A stretch of 64,000 bases of DNA, from assembly GCF_000613125.1 (NCBI RefSeq), contig NZ_HG964497.1:1835215-1899214 (forward strand), given 5' to 3'. The stretch comes from Bacillus sp. EB01 (GTDB taxonomy: Bacteria > Bacillota > Bacilli > Bacillales > Cytobacillaceae). The notes beneath the pieces were generated by a model. That model ran no database searches. It worked only from the letters and a program-made list of their open reading frames with translations, and was not told where the DNA came from. The translations under genes were made by a program, and so were the position numbers. Positions within the stretch are counted from its first letter, which is position 1. Each line of letters begins with the position of its first letter. Below, piece after piece: positions 46,735 to 55,490 of the stretch.

Positions 46735-47406
46735 ATGAAGGTACTAACAAGAGGCGCCATTCCAATGATACTAGCAGGAGCTGTTACGTTTTCTGCCACT
46801 AACATATTATTATTTAGCGATACTGCTCAAGAAGTAGTAAAAGGAAGGGCGATTGCTTTTTCTGAAGGGCTTAAAAAAATCGATACATTTAGCCAGAAAC
46901 CAAAACTGGAAAAAACTCAGGCTTCAACAACTAATACAAAAAAGAATCAAACAAAGCCTGACCAGGAAAAAGCTACTTCGCCACAGGTCACCTCGGCAAA
47001 GAATACAAAAACAGCTGAAAAACTAAAGCCAACCCTAAAAAGCAGTCCTGAGGCTAACTCTTCCAGCGTCAAATCGGCAGCAACTAAAATAACTGTCTCA
47101 AAACCCACGGCCACAAGTACGACGAGTGCAACGACTAAGCCTGCAGCCGCAAGTGCAAAGAGTCCAACTGTTAAAACCGAGCCAGCAACTACTAAAAGTA
47201 CGGCGACGAAGCCAGCCACATCCACGCAACCTAAACCTATTAGCGCACCTGCATCAAAGCCTGTTGCTGCACCCCAGCCAACTGAACCCAATCCGAATGC
47301 ATCAGAAAAAGCTACAACTAACCGAGGAAAAGAGGTCTCTCAGACCGCAAAAGCGAAAGCTGAGGAAAAACGAAAGCTAGCCGAGAACAAAGGGAAGCAA
47401 ATGTAA
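46735..47406 (+). CDS. Membrane-anchored Thr/Pro/Ala/Lys-rich low-complexity protein
   Basis: A 223-residue protein. Residues 8-28 are a single hydrophobic segment (signal anchor or uncleaved signal). From residue 50 on it is low-complexity: Lys/Thr/Ala/Pro/Ser repeats, with a charged helical end (AKAKAEEKRKLAENKGKQ). It looks like a cell-wall-spanning or disordered tether. ATG follows AACGGGG with weak spacing. I see no catalytic motif and do not recognise a family. Confidence 0.55.
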   Translation: MKVLTRGAIPMILAGAVTFSATNILLFSDTAQEVVKGRAIAFSEGLKKIDTFSQKPKLEKTQASTTNTKKNQTKPDQEKATSPQVTSAKNTKTAEKLKPTLKSSPEANSSSVKSAATKITVSKPTATSTTSATTKPAAASAKSPTVKTEPATTKSTATKPATSTQPKPISAPASKPVAAPQPTEPNPNASEKATTNRGKEVSQTAKAKAEEKRKLAENKGKQM

Positions 47407-47413
47407 TTCAATA

Positions 47414-47450
47414 AAGAGAAGGATCATCTCAAAATGGGATGGTCCTTCTT
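47414..47450 (+). terminator. Terminator after the low-complexity gene
   Basis: AGAAGGATCATCTCA pairs with GGGATGGTCCTTCT with one mismatch, followed by TTT. Confidence 0.75.
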
Positions 47451-47483
47451 TATGAACGGCTGCTTTAATGGAAGACCATTAAA

Positions 47484-47508
47484 AAGGCCTTCCCCAATTG
47501 GGAAAGGC
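47484..47508 (-). terminator. Terminator of the GH18-CE4-GT2 gene
   Basis: Read on the minus strand, GCCTTTCCC pairs with GGGGAAGGC around AATT, then CTTTTTAA. Confidence 0.8.
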
Positions 47509-47513
47509 ATGGT

Positions 47514-50500
47514 TTAGAAGCTAGTCGAATTGTCATTCACAATAGTGGTTTCCTGTGTTGCATTTCCTTTTCGTTTCAATTTGCCCCAGCCTACGGTTAC
47601 TCCCTTTATTGCTGAGAATACGGACTTTATCACTACATATGTCATAAGCTGCTTGTACAGGATCCGCTGCAGGAACAGGGAAACGAGCGGCCTTGGATTT
47701 TCTTTTTCCAAACTAAAGGCATAAAGAGCAGAAAAGAAATCCAGCAGGTAAAACAGAACAAACCCGATGACGGCTCTCTCAGGGTGCGGCGTAAAGAGTG
47801 CAAAAATGAATAAAAGATCCGCAATTGGCGCTATGATTTGATAGAAGTACTGGAAAATCCACATGTTTGGAAGAGCGATATAACCTAACGAGTTATGCTT
47901 TGTATTAAACAGCGCATCCCGGTGCTTCCAGAGGCATTGCAATGTACCATAAACCCAGCGGTATCGCTGCTTTGCCAGACTTTTAATATCTTCAGGAACT
48001 TCTGTGTAGGCATATGCCTTTTCTTCGAACTCAATCTTTTTCCCATTGCGCAAAAGGGTAAGGGTAAGATCAGTATCCTCTGCAAGTGTATCTTCTTTAA
48101 AGTAGCCTGCTTCTACAACAGCAGATTTTCTCCATGCACCAATTGCACCTGGTACAACCGTGATGCAATTGAGGGCAGCAAAAGCCCGCCTTTCCAGATT
48201 GAAGCCAGTAACATATTCAATGTGCTGCCATTTTGTAAGCAGGTTCCCTTTATTACCGACTTTTACATTTCCTGAAACGGCGGCAACCTCTTCATTGCTA
48301 AAATGGCGGACAAGCAGAGAAATGGCATTTTCAGCTATCAATGTATCAGCATCAAGGGCTACGACAATTTCTCCCTGGGCCTCTTTAAAGCCTAGGTTCA
48401 CAGCAGATGACTTTCCTCCGTTTTCCTTGTTGAATAATCGGACGAGCGGGTTGTTTGCATACGTTTCTTGAACGACAGCCGCGGTACGGTCCTTAGAGCC
48501 ATCATTGATTACTAACACCTCAAAGTGTGGATATACGCTTGCCAGTATTGAATTTATTGTTTTGCAAATGACCTTCTCCTCGTTGTAGGCTGCAATGACA
48601 ACACTAACATTCGGTGTGAAATCAGGGTCTGGCACAGTCTCTCTAACTCTTTTAATCTGTTTTCTTGAAAGGAAAACGAACAGGATTAGCCTTAGGATTC
48701 CTAACAGAATGGCTGAATAAAATAGAATACTAAGACCTTTATCCCAGCCTTGCATAATGGTGAATACTGCCTTGTTATAGACAAGGTAAGGATTGCTCTC
48801 ATCGACAGGCGGCATTATTTCTTCTTTGGTTTTACCAATTAACTCACCAACCGTGGTGAACGTATATCCGCGTTCCGTAAGCTCCTTAATGACTAATGGC
48901 AGGGCCTCAACCGTACTGGACCGGTCGCCGCCGGCGTCGTGCATTAAAATCACATTTCCTTCCGGAAGTTGTTTTAGTACATCCTTGACGATTTCGGTTG
49001 AGGATAGTGTTCTCCAATCATCGGAATCTATGGATTCGCTAACCATCGTATATCCTAGTTTCTGGGCTTCCAGGGCCGCATGTTGTTCGCCCTTTTTCGT
49101 TAGCACTGTATCGGCATCATACGTCGGCCGGAAAATGGTCATCGAATGGCCAGTAATTTGTTGAATCAATCGCTGAGTCGCATTTAATTCCATTTTCATT
49201 TGAAATGGAGAGAGGTTAGTTACATCAGGATGTGTAAATGTGTGATTGCCAATCTCATGGCCTTCCTCATGCATCCTTTTCACAATCTCTTGATGCTGCA
49301 GGGCGTTTTCCCCAACAATAAAAAAGGTTCCTTTAATATTATTCTTTTCTAAGATGTCCAGGATTTGTGGTGTATACGCTGGGTCAGGGCCGTCATCAAA
49401 GGAAAGAACAACTTTCTTTGAAGCGGGCTTGCCATATTGAGCCACCTGGAATGGCTTTGGCAGCTTGGCGTATTTCACTGAATCAATTAAGCCGTTTCCA
49501 TTCAGCTTGATTGTTCGTTTCCCTGTCTCAGCTTTAGAAACCTTTATAACCTCCCCGGCTCCTGTTACAATATCTGGCTCATTGGAGGCCAAAGTATTCA
49601 AAGCAGCGGAAGGGTTTTGAATTTCATCGGGCTTATTTATGAAATCCCAGATGGCAGGGTCCTCAGAACCAAGGCGCCAAAGTGCGATTCCTCTTGAACC
49701 GCTATCGATTGCCAGCTTCATTTGATTGTAATATGTCGCAGCGTCGAGGAACCAAACTGTATGATTTTTCCCATCTTGCTTATAGCGGAGATAAGGATTT
49801 CCGGCCACGCTGCTCCAATGGACTTTTAGATCGGACGTGCTTCCCAGCTTCATAATTTCGCTGAATGTAATCGGCTCTGCGGGCTGTTTTGCATTTTCCT
49901 CCCAGTTATAGCCGTAGTTTCCCAGACTGACAATCAATTTTTCAGAAGGAATCTCGAGTTGGCTCAGGCTCTCCTTTGCCCAATTCGATGGGGAAATTGG
50001 ACCAGGAGCACTTATGGAATGGTGCCGGTCATAAAGCATTACGAACACTCGGTCAGAACTCTTTGCGAGAGCAGGGTAGTTAAAGCTGGGATTGTTCGGC
50101 GGGACATCAACTGTGACCATAAGGCCATGTTCATGAAAGGCTTTATACAATTTGTCCATAAACTGGCTAAACTGCCCTTTATCCTTAGGATGGACTTCCT
50201 CAAAATCTATATTAATTCCGTCAAATTCATTTCTTTGCACATATCGCAACATGCTTTTAATAAAATCTTCTTCTGCACCTGGAACGGTAAATAGACGGTG
50301 CAATGTATCGCCATCCCACTTATTATCTACAACATTATTAACAAGAGGGAGGATTTTGATATTATTTGCCTTTGCCTCTTTGATAATCGACTTGTCAATG
50401 CTTGTTTTCAGCCGGAGCTCGGAAGTAAGCTGGAGCCACTCCGGTATCAGGGTTGTAATTGAGTCTTTTTGTTTCTGAAAAGACAATTTACTGTTTTCGT

Positions 50501-51230
50501 CCCAGTCGACGTAAAATGCGTAAACTTCTTGTTTTCTTGAAAGTTGCTTTTGAGTCAGTTTGCCTAAACTTTCTGAAGCAACAGGAGCTTTTGTGTTAGC
50601 AAGCTGAGATGCAAGGTCCTTCTCGCTTAGCTTTGCATTGATCGACTCGATTTCACTTTTTTCTGTCACATTGCTATCCAGGTTTAACTTCGGAAACACC
50701 GGATTTTTCGCCAGACTTTCTATAAAAATAGTGGATATAAAAACAACTAATAAAATGAAGCCTACACCCATTCGCTTAATAATCGACCAGCGCCTCTTTG
50801 CGGGGTCAAGAAAAATAGAATCCTGATTTTCCTTCGATGTTTTCAACCCCAAATTATAAAACCAATGGAAGAAATAGTAGGTGATAAGCCCAACGAAGCC
50901 TCCAACTATCCCTGAGGCAGCCGCAGGGGAAGCTTCGAATCTAGCTTTGAGATCTGAAATTACCTGAATATCTTCAAATAACGGGAGATCCAATAAAGGC
51001 AATTGGCGGATGTGCGGTACAAAAAAGGTAATCAATGTTCCAAGAAACAAGGCGATGAAATTAAGGCGAAACACTAGGGATACGGCTAACAATAAGGCTA
51101 ATAGCGGTATATTGAAACGATCTAATGGTAAAAAGGCGAGAAAAAAACCAAGTGTACTTGCAACTGCCCCGGCACTGCCAGTCACAGGTGCAAATAAGGA
51201 CCTGATAATCCACCTAAAAATTCGATCCAC
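47514..51230 (-). CDS. Trifunctional DUF2062-like/GH18/CE4/GT2 membrane protein
   Basis: A 1238-residue multi-domain protein. Residues 10-75 and 105-130 are helices of a DUF2062-like module, and another helix lies at 152-170. Residues 233-535 form a GH18-type (chitinase/spore-cortex-like) domain with D337-G-I-N-I-D342-F-E344. Residues 605-800 are a NodB polysaccharide deacetylase (FDDG 611-614, HTFTHPD 663-669). After a helix at 834-855 comes a GT2 glycosyltransferase (873-1100: DAD 960-962, EDTD 1051-1054, QRYRW 1088-1092), then C-terminal helices to 1215. Synthase, deacetylase and hydrolase for a GlcNAc-type polysaccharide thus sit on one chain, as in separate Pga/Ica proteins. The three-domain core is open without frameshift. 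Confidence 0.85.
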   Translation of the reverse strand: MDRIFRWIIRSLFAPVTGSAGAVASTLGFFLAFLPLDRFNIPLLALLLAVSLVFRLNFIALFLGTLITFFVPHIRQLPLLDLPLFEDIQVISDLKARFEASPAAASGIVGGFVGLITYYFFHWFYNLGLKTSKENQDSIFLDPAKRRWSIIKRMGVGFILLVVFISTIFIESLAKNPVFPKLNLDSNVTEKSEIESINAKLSEKDLASQLANTKAPVASESLGKLTQKQLSRKQEVYAFYVDWDENSKLSFQKQKDSITTLIPEWLQLTSELRLKTSIDKSIIKEAKANNIKILPLVNNVVDNKWDGDTLHRLFTVPGAEEDFIKSMLRYVQRNEFDGINIDFEEVHPKDKGQFSQFMDKLYKAFHEHGLMVTVDVPPNNPSFNYPALAKSSDRVFVMLYDRHHSISAPGPISPSNWAKESLSQLEIPSEKLIVSLGNYGYNWEENAKQPAEPITFSEIMKLGSTSDLKVHWSSVAGNPYLRYKQDGKNHTVWFLDAATYYNQMKLAIDSGSRGIALWRLGSEDPAIWDFINKPDEIQNPSAALNTLASNEPDIVTGAGEVIKVSKAETGKRTIKLNGNGLIDSVKYAKLPKPFQVAQYGKPASKKVVLSFDDGPDPAYTPQILDILEKNNIKGTFFIVGENALQHQEIVKRMHEEGHEIGNHTFTHPDVTNLSPFQMKMELNATQRLIQQITGHSMTIFRPTYDADTVLTKKGEQHAALEAQKLGYTMVSESIDSDDWRTLSSTEIVKDVLKQLPEGNVILMHDAGGDRSSTVEALPLVIKELTERGYTFTTVGELIGKTKEEIMPPVDESNPYLVYNKAVFTIMQGWDKGLSILFYSAILLGILRLILFVFLSRKQIKRVRETVPDPDFTPNVSVVIAAYNEEKVICKTINSILASVYPHFEVLVINDGSKDRTAAVVQETYANNPLVRLFNKENGGKSSAVNLGFKEAQGEIVVALDADTLIAENAISLLVRHFSNEEVAAVSGNVKVGNKGNLLTKWQHIEYVTGFNLERRAFAALNCITVVPGAIGAWRKSAVVEAGYFKEDTLAEDTDLTLTLLRNGKKIEFEEKAYAYTEVPEDIKSLAKQRYRWVYGTLQCLWKHRDALFNTKHNSLGYIALPNMWIFQYFYQIIAPIADLLFIFALFTPHPERAVIGFVLFYLLDFFSALYAFSLEKENPRPLVSLFLQRILYKQLMTYVVIKSVFSAIKGVTVGWGKLKRKGNATQETTIVNDNSTSF

Positions 51231-51530
51231 TTAATCTCCTCCTCTTAGGTGTAATTCGTTTACTAGTTTGATAAATTAAAATGGCCAACAAGAAAAGCGC
51301 AAGCGCCTTTGTGATAGGTAAAACCGATGATTAGTCTTTCGTTGTGGAGCTAGACAGGTCTCAAAAGATAAATTTAGGTTTAAAGGTTGTGCTTTTGGGG
51401 GTAATCCTTATTGTTTTTACTGGAAATTAAGGGATGTTTAGAAGGTTTACTTTATTTTAGCCATTTTCTCCAAGGGGATAAGTTTTATGGTAAAATAATT
51501 CCAATATTACGAAAATGGGATGGAGATAGT

Positions 51531-54500
51531 ATGCAGGGAACATTACCGTTAATTAAAACAAAATTGGTAGTTCCGGCTCAGCAAGAGCAATGGGTCAGAC
51601 GAGCTGCTGTTTCGATGAAATTGAAAGCGGTTACCAACAAACCCTTGACCATTGTCCAGGCTGGCGCTGGATATGGCAAAAGCTCTGCGCTGGTCATGTA
51701 TGTAAAGGATGAAAAGCAAGATTGCTGCTGGTATACCATTTCCTCCTCCGATGACGATATTCTTCCTTTTATATCCTATTTAATTGCTTCCATACGGACG
51801 AATTACACTGAGTTTGGCCTCGAATTGGCAACCTATATTAAAACGATGGACCGCTATATACGGGACGAAGAGCTTGGCATGCTATGTTCCATTTTTATAA
51901 ATGAAGTTGTGGCCATCGCTGAACCGATTATTTTGATTATCGATGATTTTCACTCTGTTGAACATTCTTACCACATCAATGTCTGGATGGAGATGCTGCT
52001 CGAGCATATCCCCGCCAATCTCCACCTGGTGCTTTCGACAAGGACAAGGCCTGGCTGGAAAATCCTTGCGAAACTGAGGGCGGTAAATCAACTAAACGAG
52101 GTTACAAAGGCTGATCTTGTTTTTGGGAAAGAGGAAATCGATCTTTTATTAAGCGATTCTTACGAAGTGGAGTTTTCCGACGAGGAATTAGAACAGCTAT
52201 TTGCCATCACCGAGGGCTGGGTCATCGCGATCGGGATGATTGCCCAGCAGCTTCCCTCTTTGCAGAGCTTGAACGACCTGTTTGTCCAGCCTTCAAAGTC
52301 CCTTGAAGATTTGTTTCACTACCTGGTTCATGAAGTCTTTTCAAAGCAGCCGCCGATGATTCAGCAATTCCTGGAGCAAACTTCTATTTTTGAGGAAATC
52401 AGTACTGATGTATGTGATTATGTTCTGGGAATGAATGGCTCGCAGGCAATGCTTCAGCAACTGACCGCAAAAAATTTGTTCATTCATCAGATCGGCGAGG
52501 GCCAATACAGATATCATGCACTGTTCCGCGAATTTCTCGAGGAACGGCTGATTCTTAATCAACCCAGCCTTCATCGCCAGCTGATGCTGAACAGTGCCCG
52601 CTTTTACGAGAGGAACCGGCAGTGGGAAGAGGCTTTGTATTGCTATCAAAAAATTGGACAGTATGACGCGGCTGCCGGAATAATGAACGAACAGGGCATA
52701 CAGCTTTTGGAAAATGGAAAGTTGGAAAGTTTACATGACCGTCTAACAAGGATTCCCCAATCCGAAAAAATCAGGTATCCCCGCCTCCTGTTCCTTGAAG
52801 GAGAGGTAAATCGGTTTCGTTCCAACTACGAGCAGGCGGAGGGGTTATATGATCAGGCAATTGAAACAGCCGGGAAGCAGGGAGATCTTGAATGGAAGTG
52901 CAAGGCGCTTGAAGGGAAGGCGAAAATCTACCTCGATACGATCCAGCCATTAAAGGCGGAGCGGCTGCTGGCCCAGGCGATTGAGCTTCGGGAAAAATCA
53001 CTTTTATCCGGCTCGGCAGAAGATACAGGCAGGCTGTATCGGCTTCTGGCCGAAAATTTGATTAACAACGGACAGGCATTGAAAGCAGAAAAGTGGCTGG
53101 AGCGGGCCAGGGCAATGGGAACACCGGTTGAGGATGACAATCTCCAGGCAAGACTTTATCTCCGGACAGGGCGGTTTGCGGAAATGCGAAGGGTGTTAAC
53201 TTCTTCTATACAGGCTGCTGATTCTTTGAAAAAGTCGGCACTGCCGCAATCTCATCGTGAAACAGATTTACTTTTGGCCTTACTTGAAGCCTTTACTGGA
53301 AACGGTACCGAAGCGAAAGCTCTTGCACAGTCGGGAATCCAGCATGGAATCCAGGTACAGGCTCCGTATGTAGAAGGCTGTGGCTGGATCCGAATGGGCC
53401 ATGCCGTCCAGCTGATCGACCAGTATGAACTTAAGCTTGCCGAACAGTGCTATCAGACTGCACTTGAAATTATGGGACGCTTGAATGTGGAAAGAGGCAA
53501 GGCAGAGCCTTTGATGGGCCTTTGTGTTCTGTATGGAAGCCGCCGCGAATACGAACGTGCTAAGGAATCAGGAAGACTTGCGCTAGTTGAAACAGAGAAA
53601 GTCCAAGATATTTGGCTATCCGCACTGATCACCATTTGCATGGGAATTTCCGCGAACTACAACAACAAAGAGCAAGAGGCAAACGAGTTTTTTCAAAAGG
53701 CGGAAGGGCTATTTTCCGAATGCGGGGACGACTATGGAAAAATGCTCGCTTCGTTCTGGCAGTCTTATCTTTCCTATACAGCTGGAGCTATGGAGCAGTT
53801 TAAGTCATTCTTCGCCGAGTTTCTGGGATTGATGAAAACTGGCGAATATGAATTCTTCGTTAAAAAAAGGACAACATTTGGTCCGCGTGATATGCAGGTT
53901 TTTGCACCAATGCTGATCGAGGCGGTTAAAGAGGCTGTCATGCCTTCATACGCTGAAAAGTTACTAGAGGATTTGAATCTGCCGCGGCTAAGTGCGCATC
54001 CAGGCTATACGGTAAGAGTGCAGACACTGGGCCGATTCAAAGTTTGGCTTGGCAGCAGGGAGATTGAGGAGCGTGATTGGCAAAGGGGAAAGGCAAAGGA
54101 ATTATTCCAGCTGTTATTAACCAAGAAAAAGCAATTCCTTTTAAAAGAGGATATTTTTCAATTGCTATGGCCTGAACAGCCGGAAAAGAATGCAGACCGC
54201 GACTTCAAAGTGGCGCTAAACGCACTGAGCAATGTTTTGGAGCCCGCAAGGAAAGCACGGTCAGCTTCATTTTTTATCATCAGGGAAGGAAGCGGCTATA
54301 GCATCAACCCGCATGCTGCAATTGAGCTTGATTGCGAGTCTTTTGAGGAAATGGCCGAGACTGGCTTGGTTGAAACAAATCTTGAGAAATCAATTGAGCT
54401 TTTGGAGAGGGCCCTTCAGTACTACCAAGGCGATTTTCTGCCAGAGAAACGGTATGAAGACTGGTGCATCAATGAACGTGAGCGTCTGATGGTCTACTTT

Positions 54501-54770
54501 TTGCGAAGTGCTGAAAAACTCGCTCAACTGAATGTCAGAAAAGAACACTATGATGCTGCAATCCACTGGTGCCAGCGAATTATCGAAAAAGACCGTACCT
54601 GGGAGGAAGCATACAGGCTGCTGATGTTCTGTTATTACCGGAAAAACAATCGGCCTCAAGCAATCAAATGGTATAAAAAATGCTGTGAAATCCTTGAGGA
54701 AGAACTTGGAGTCACCCCGCTTGAACCGACCAGGCATATGTATGAAATGATTATACAGTCCAGGGGATAA
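51531..54770 (+). CDS. MalT-like ATPase / BTAD (SARP-type) transcriptional regulator
   Basis: A 1079-residue regulator. The N-terminal STAND/NTPase domain has Walker A GAGYGKSS (45-52) and Walker B IILIIDD (133-139). Residues ~330-800 are helical TPR-like repeats. Residues ~829-925 are an OmpR-type winged helix (VRVQTLGRFKVWLGSREIEERDW and on), and ~930-1075 a BTAD domain (ERALQYYQGDFLPEKRYEDW, ELGVTPLEPTRHMYEMI). SARP proteins recognise direct heptamer repeats. Two such sites lie before the ABC operon (55406) and the acyl-CoA synthetase (60943), so this is their likely regulator. ATG 51531 is preceded by GGATGGAG; the open frame from 51411 has no ribosome binding site. Confidence 0.88.
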   Translation: MQGTLPLIKTKLVVPAQQEQWVRRAAVSMKLKAVTNKPLTIVQAGAGYGKSSALVMYVKDEKQDCCWYTISSSDDDILPFISYLIASIRTNYTEFGLELATYIKTMDRYIRDEELGMLCSIFINEVVAIAEPIILIIDDFHSVEHSYHINVWMEMLLEHIPANLHLVLSTRTRPGWKILAKLRAVNQLNEVTKADLVFGKEEIDLLLSDSYEVEFSDEELEQLFAITEGWVIAIGMIAQQLPSLQSLNDLFVQPSKSLEDLFHYLVHEVFSKQPPMIQQFLEQTSIFEEISTDVCDYVLGMNGSQAMLQQLTAKNLFIHQIGEGQYRYHALFREFLEERLILNQPSLHRQLMLNSARFYERNRQWEEALYCYQKIGQYDAAAGIMNEQGIQLLENGKLESLHDRLTRIPQSEKIRYPRLLFLEGEVNRFRSNYEQAEGLYDQAIETAGKQGDLEWKCKALEGKAKIYLDTIQPLKAERLLAQAIELREKSLLSGSAEDTGRLYRLLAENLINNGQALKAEKWLERARAMGTPVEDDNLQARLYLRTGRFAEMRRVLTSSIQAADSLKKSALPQSHRETDLLLALLEAFTGNGTEAKALAQSGIQHGIQVQAPYVEGCGWIRMGHAVQLIDQYELKLAEQCYQTALEIMGRLNVERGKAEPLMGLCVLYGSRREYERAKESGRLALVETEKVQDIWLSALITICMGISANYNNKEQEANEFFQKAEGLFSECGDDYGKMLASFWQSYLSYTAGAMEQFKSFFAEFLGLMKTGEYEFFVKKRTTFGPRDMQVFAPMLIEAVKEAVMPSYAEKLLEDLNLPRLSAHPGYTVRVQTLGRFKVWLGSREIEERDWQRGKAKELFQLLLTKKKQFLLKEDIFQLLWPEQPEKNADRDFKVALNALSNVLEPARKARSASFFIIREGSGYSINPHAAIELDCESFEEMAETGLVETNLEKSIELLERALQYYQGDFLPEKRYEDWCINERERLMVYFLRSAEKLAQLNVRKEHYDAAIHWCQRIIEKDRTWEEAYRLLMFCYYRKNNRPQAIKWYKKCCEILEEELGVTPLEPTRHMYEMIIQSRG

Positions 54771-54787
54771 GGAATAAAGCAAGGATA

Positions 54788-55255
54788 ATGAATGACAACT
54801 TGGGCCTCCGGACAAGGCAAAATGTCATTCATAAAGGCGATGAATGACAACTCGGGGTTCCGAACGAGGCAAAGTGTCATTCATAAAGGCGATGAATGAC
54901 AGTTCGGGGTTCCGAACGAGGCAAAGTGTCATTCATAAAGGCGATGAATGACAGTTCGGGGTTCCGAACGAGGCAAAGTGTTATTCATAAAGGCAATGAA
55001 TGACAGTTCGGGGTTCCGAACGAGGCAAAGTGTCATTCATAAAGGCGATGAATGACAACTCGGGGTTCCGAACGAGGCAAAGTGTCATTCATAAAGGCGA
55101 TGAATGACAACTCGGGCTTCCGAACAAGGCAAAGTGTCATTCATAAAGGCAATGAATGACAACTCGGGCTTCCGAACAAGGCAAAGTGTCATTCATAAAA
55201 ACAATCAATGACAGTTCATTTTCCAAACGAAGCAAATCGTTATTTAGATAAAGGT
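54788..55255. repeat. Nine tandem 52-bp palindromic units
   Basis: Units start at 54788, 54840, 54892, 54944, 54996, 55048, 55100, 55152 and 55204, exactly 52 bp apart. Each opens with ATGAATGACA and carries the complement TGTCATTCAT after a 25-bp loop, then a 7-bp linker (AAAGGCG or close variants). Loops vary a little (for example CTCGGGGTTCCGAACGAGGC); the ninth unit is degenerate. As 52 is not a multiple of 3, no protein repeat is encoded. Confidence 0.93.
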
Positions 55256-55367
55256 TAACCAAAATCGTGGTCAGTGAAGCACATTTTTCACTTGACCGCA
55301 GACTCCTTGATGAACACCCGAAAATGTTCAAGAACATTTAATCATGTATATCAATACGAATTTTTCT

Positions 55368-55398
55368 AAAATCTCCCTTAGCGTCAGGGGGATTTTTT
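55368..55398 (+). terminator. Terminator ahead of the ABC operon
   Basis: AATCTCCC pairs with GGGGATT, followed by six T. It lies 470 bp after the regulator gene, past the repeat array. Confidence 0.75.
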
Positions 55399-55405
55399 GT
55401 CCTGA

Positions 55406-55438
55406 TGTAACTCATTTGTAACTTGCTCCTTTTAAGAT
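55406..55438 (+). promoter_or_regulatory. SARP-type operator-promoter of the ABC operon
   Basis: TGTAACT at 55406-55412 is repeated at 55417-55423 (11-bp period). TAAGAT, a -10 box, follows at 55433-55438, 9 bp after the second repeat. No -35 box is visible. The same layout is found at 60943. Confidence 0.75.
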
Positions 55439-55490
55439 GAACTCACAGCTTGAAGCGCTTTTATTAAACATTTTAAAGGGGGCAGGAAAA

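Noticed and set aside
54788..55255. CRISPR array
   Set aside because: Units are contiguous near-identical 52-mers; there are no unique spacers between short repeats, and no cas genes nearby.
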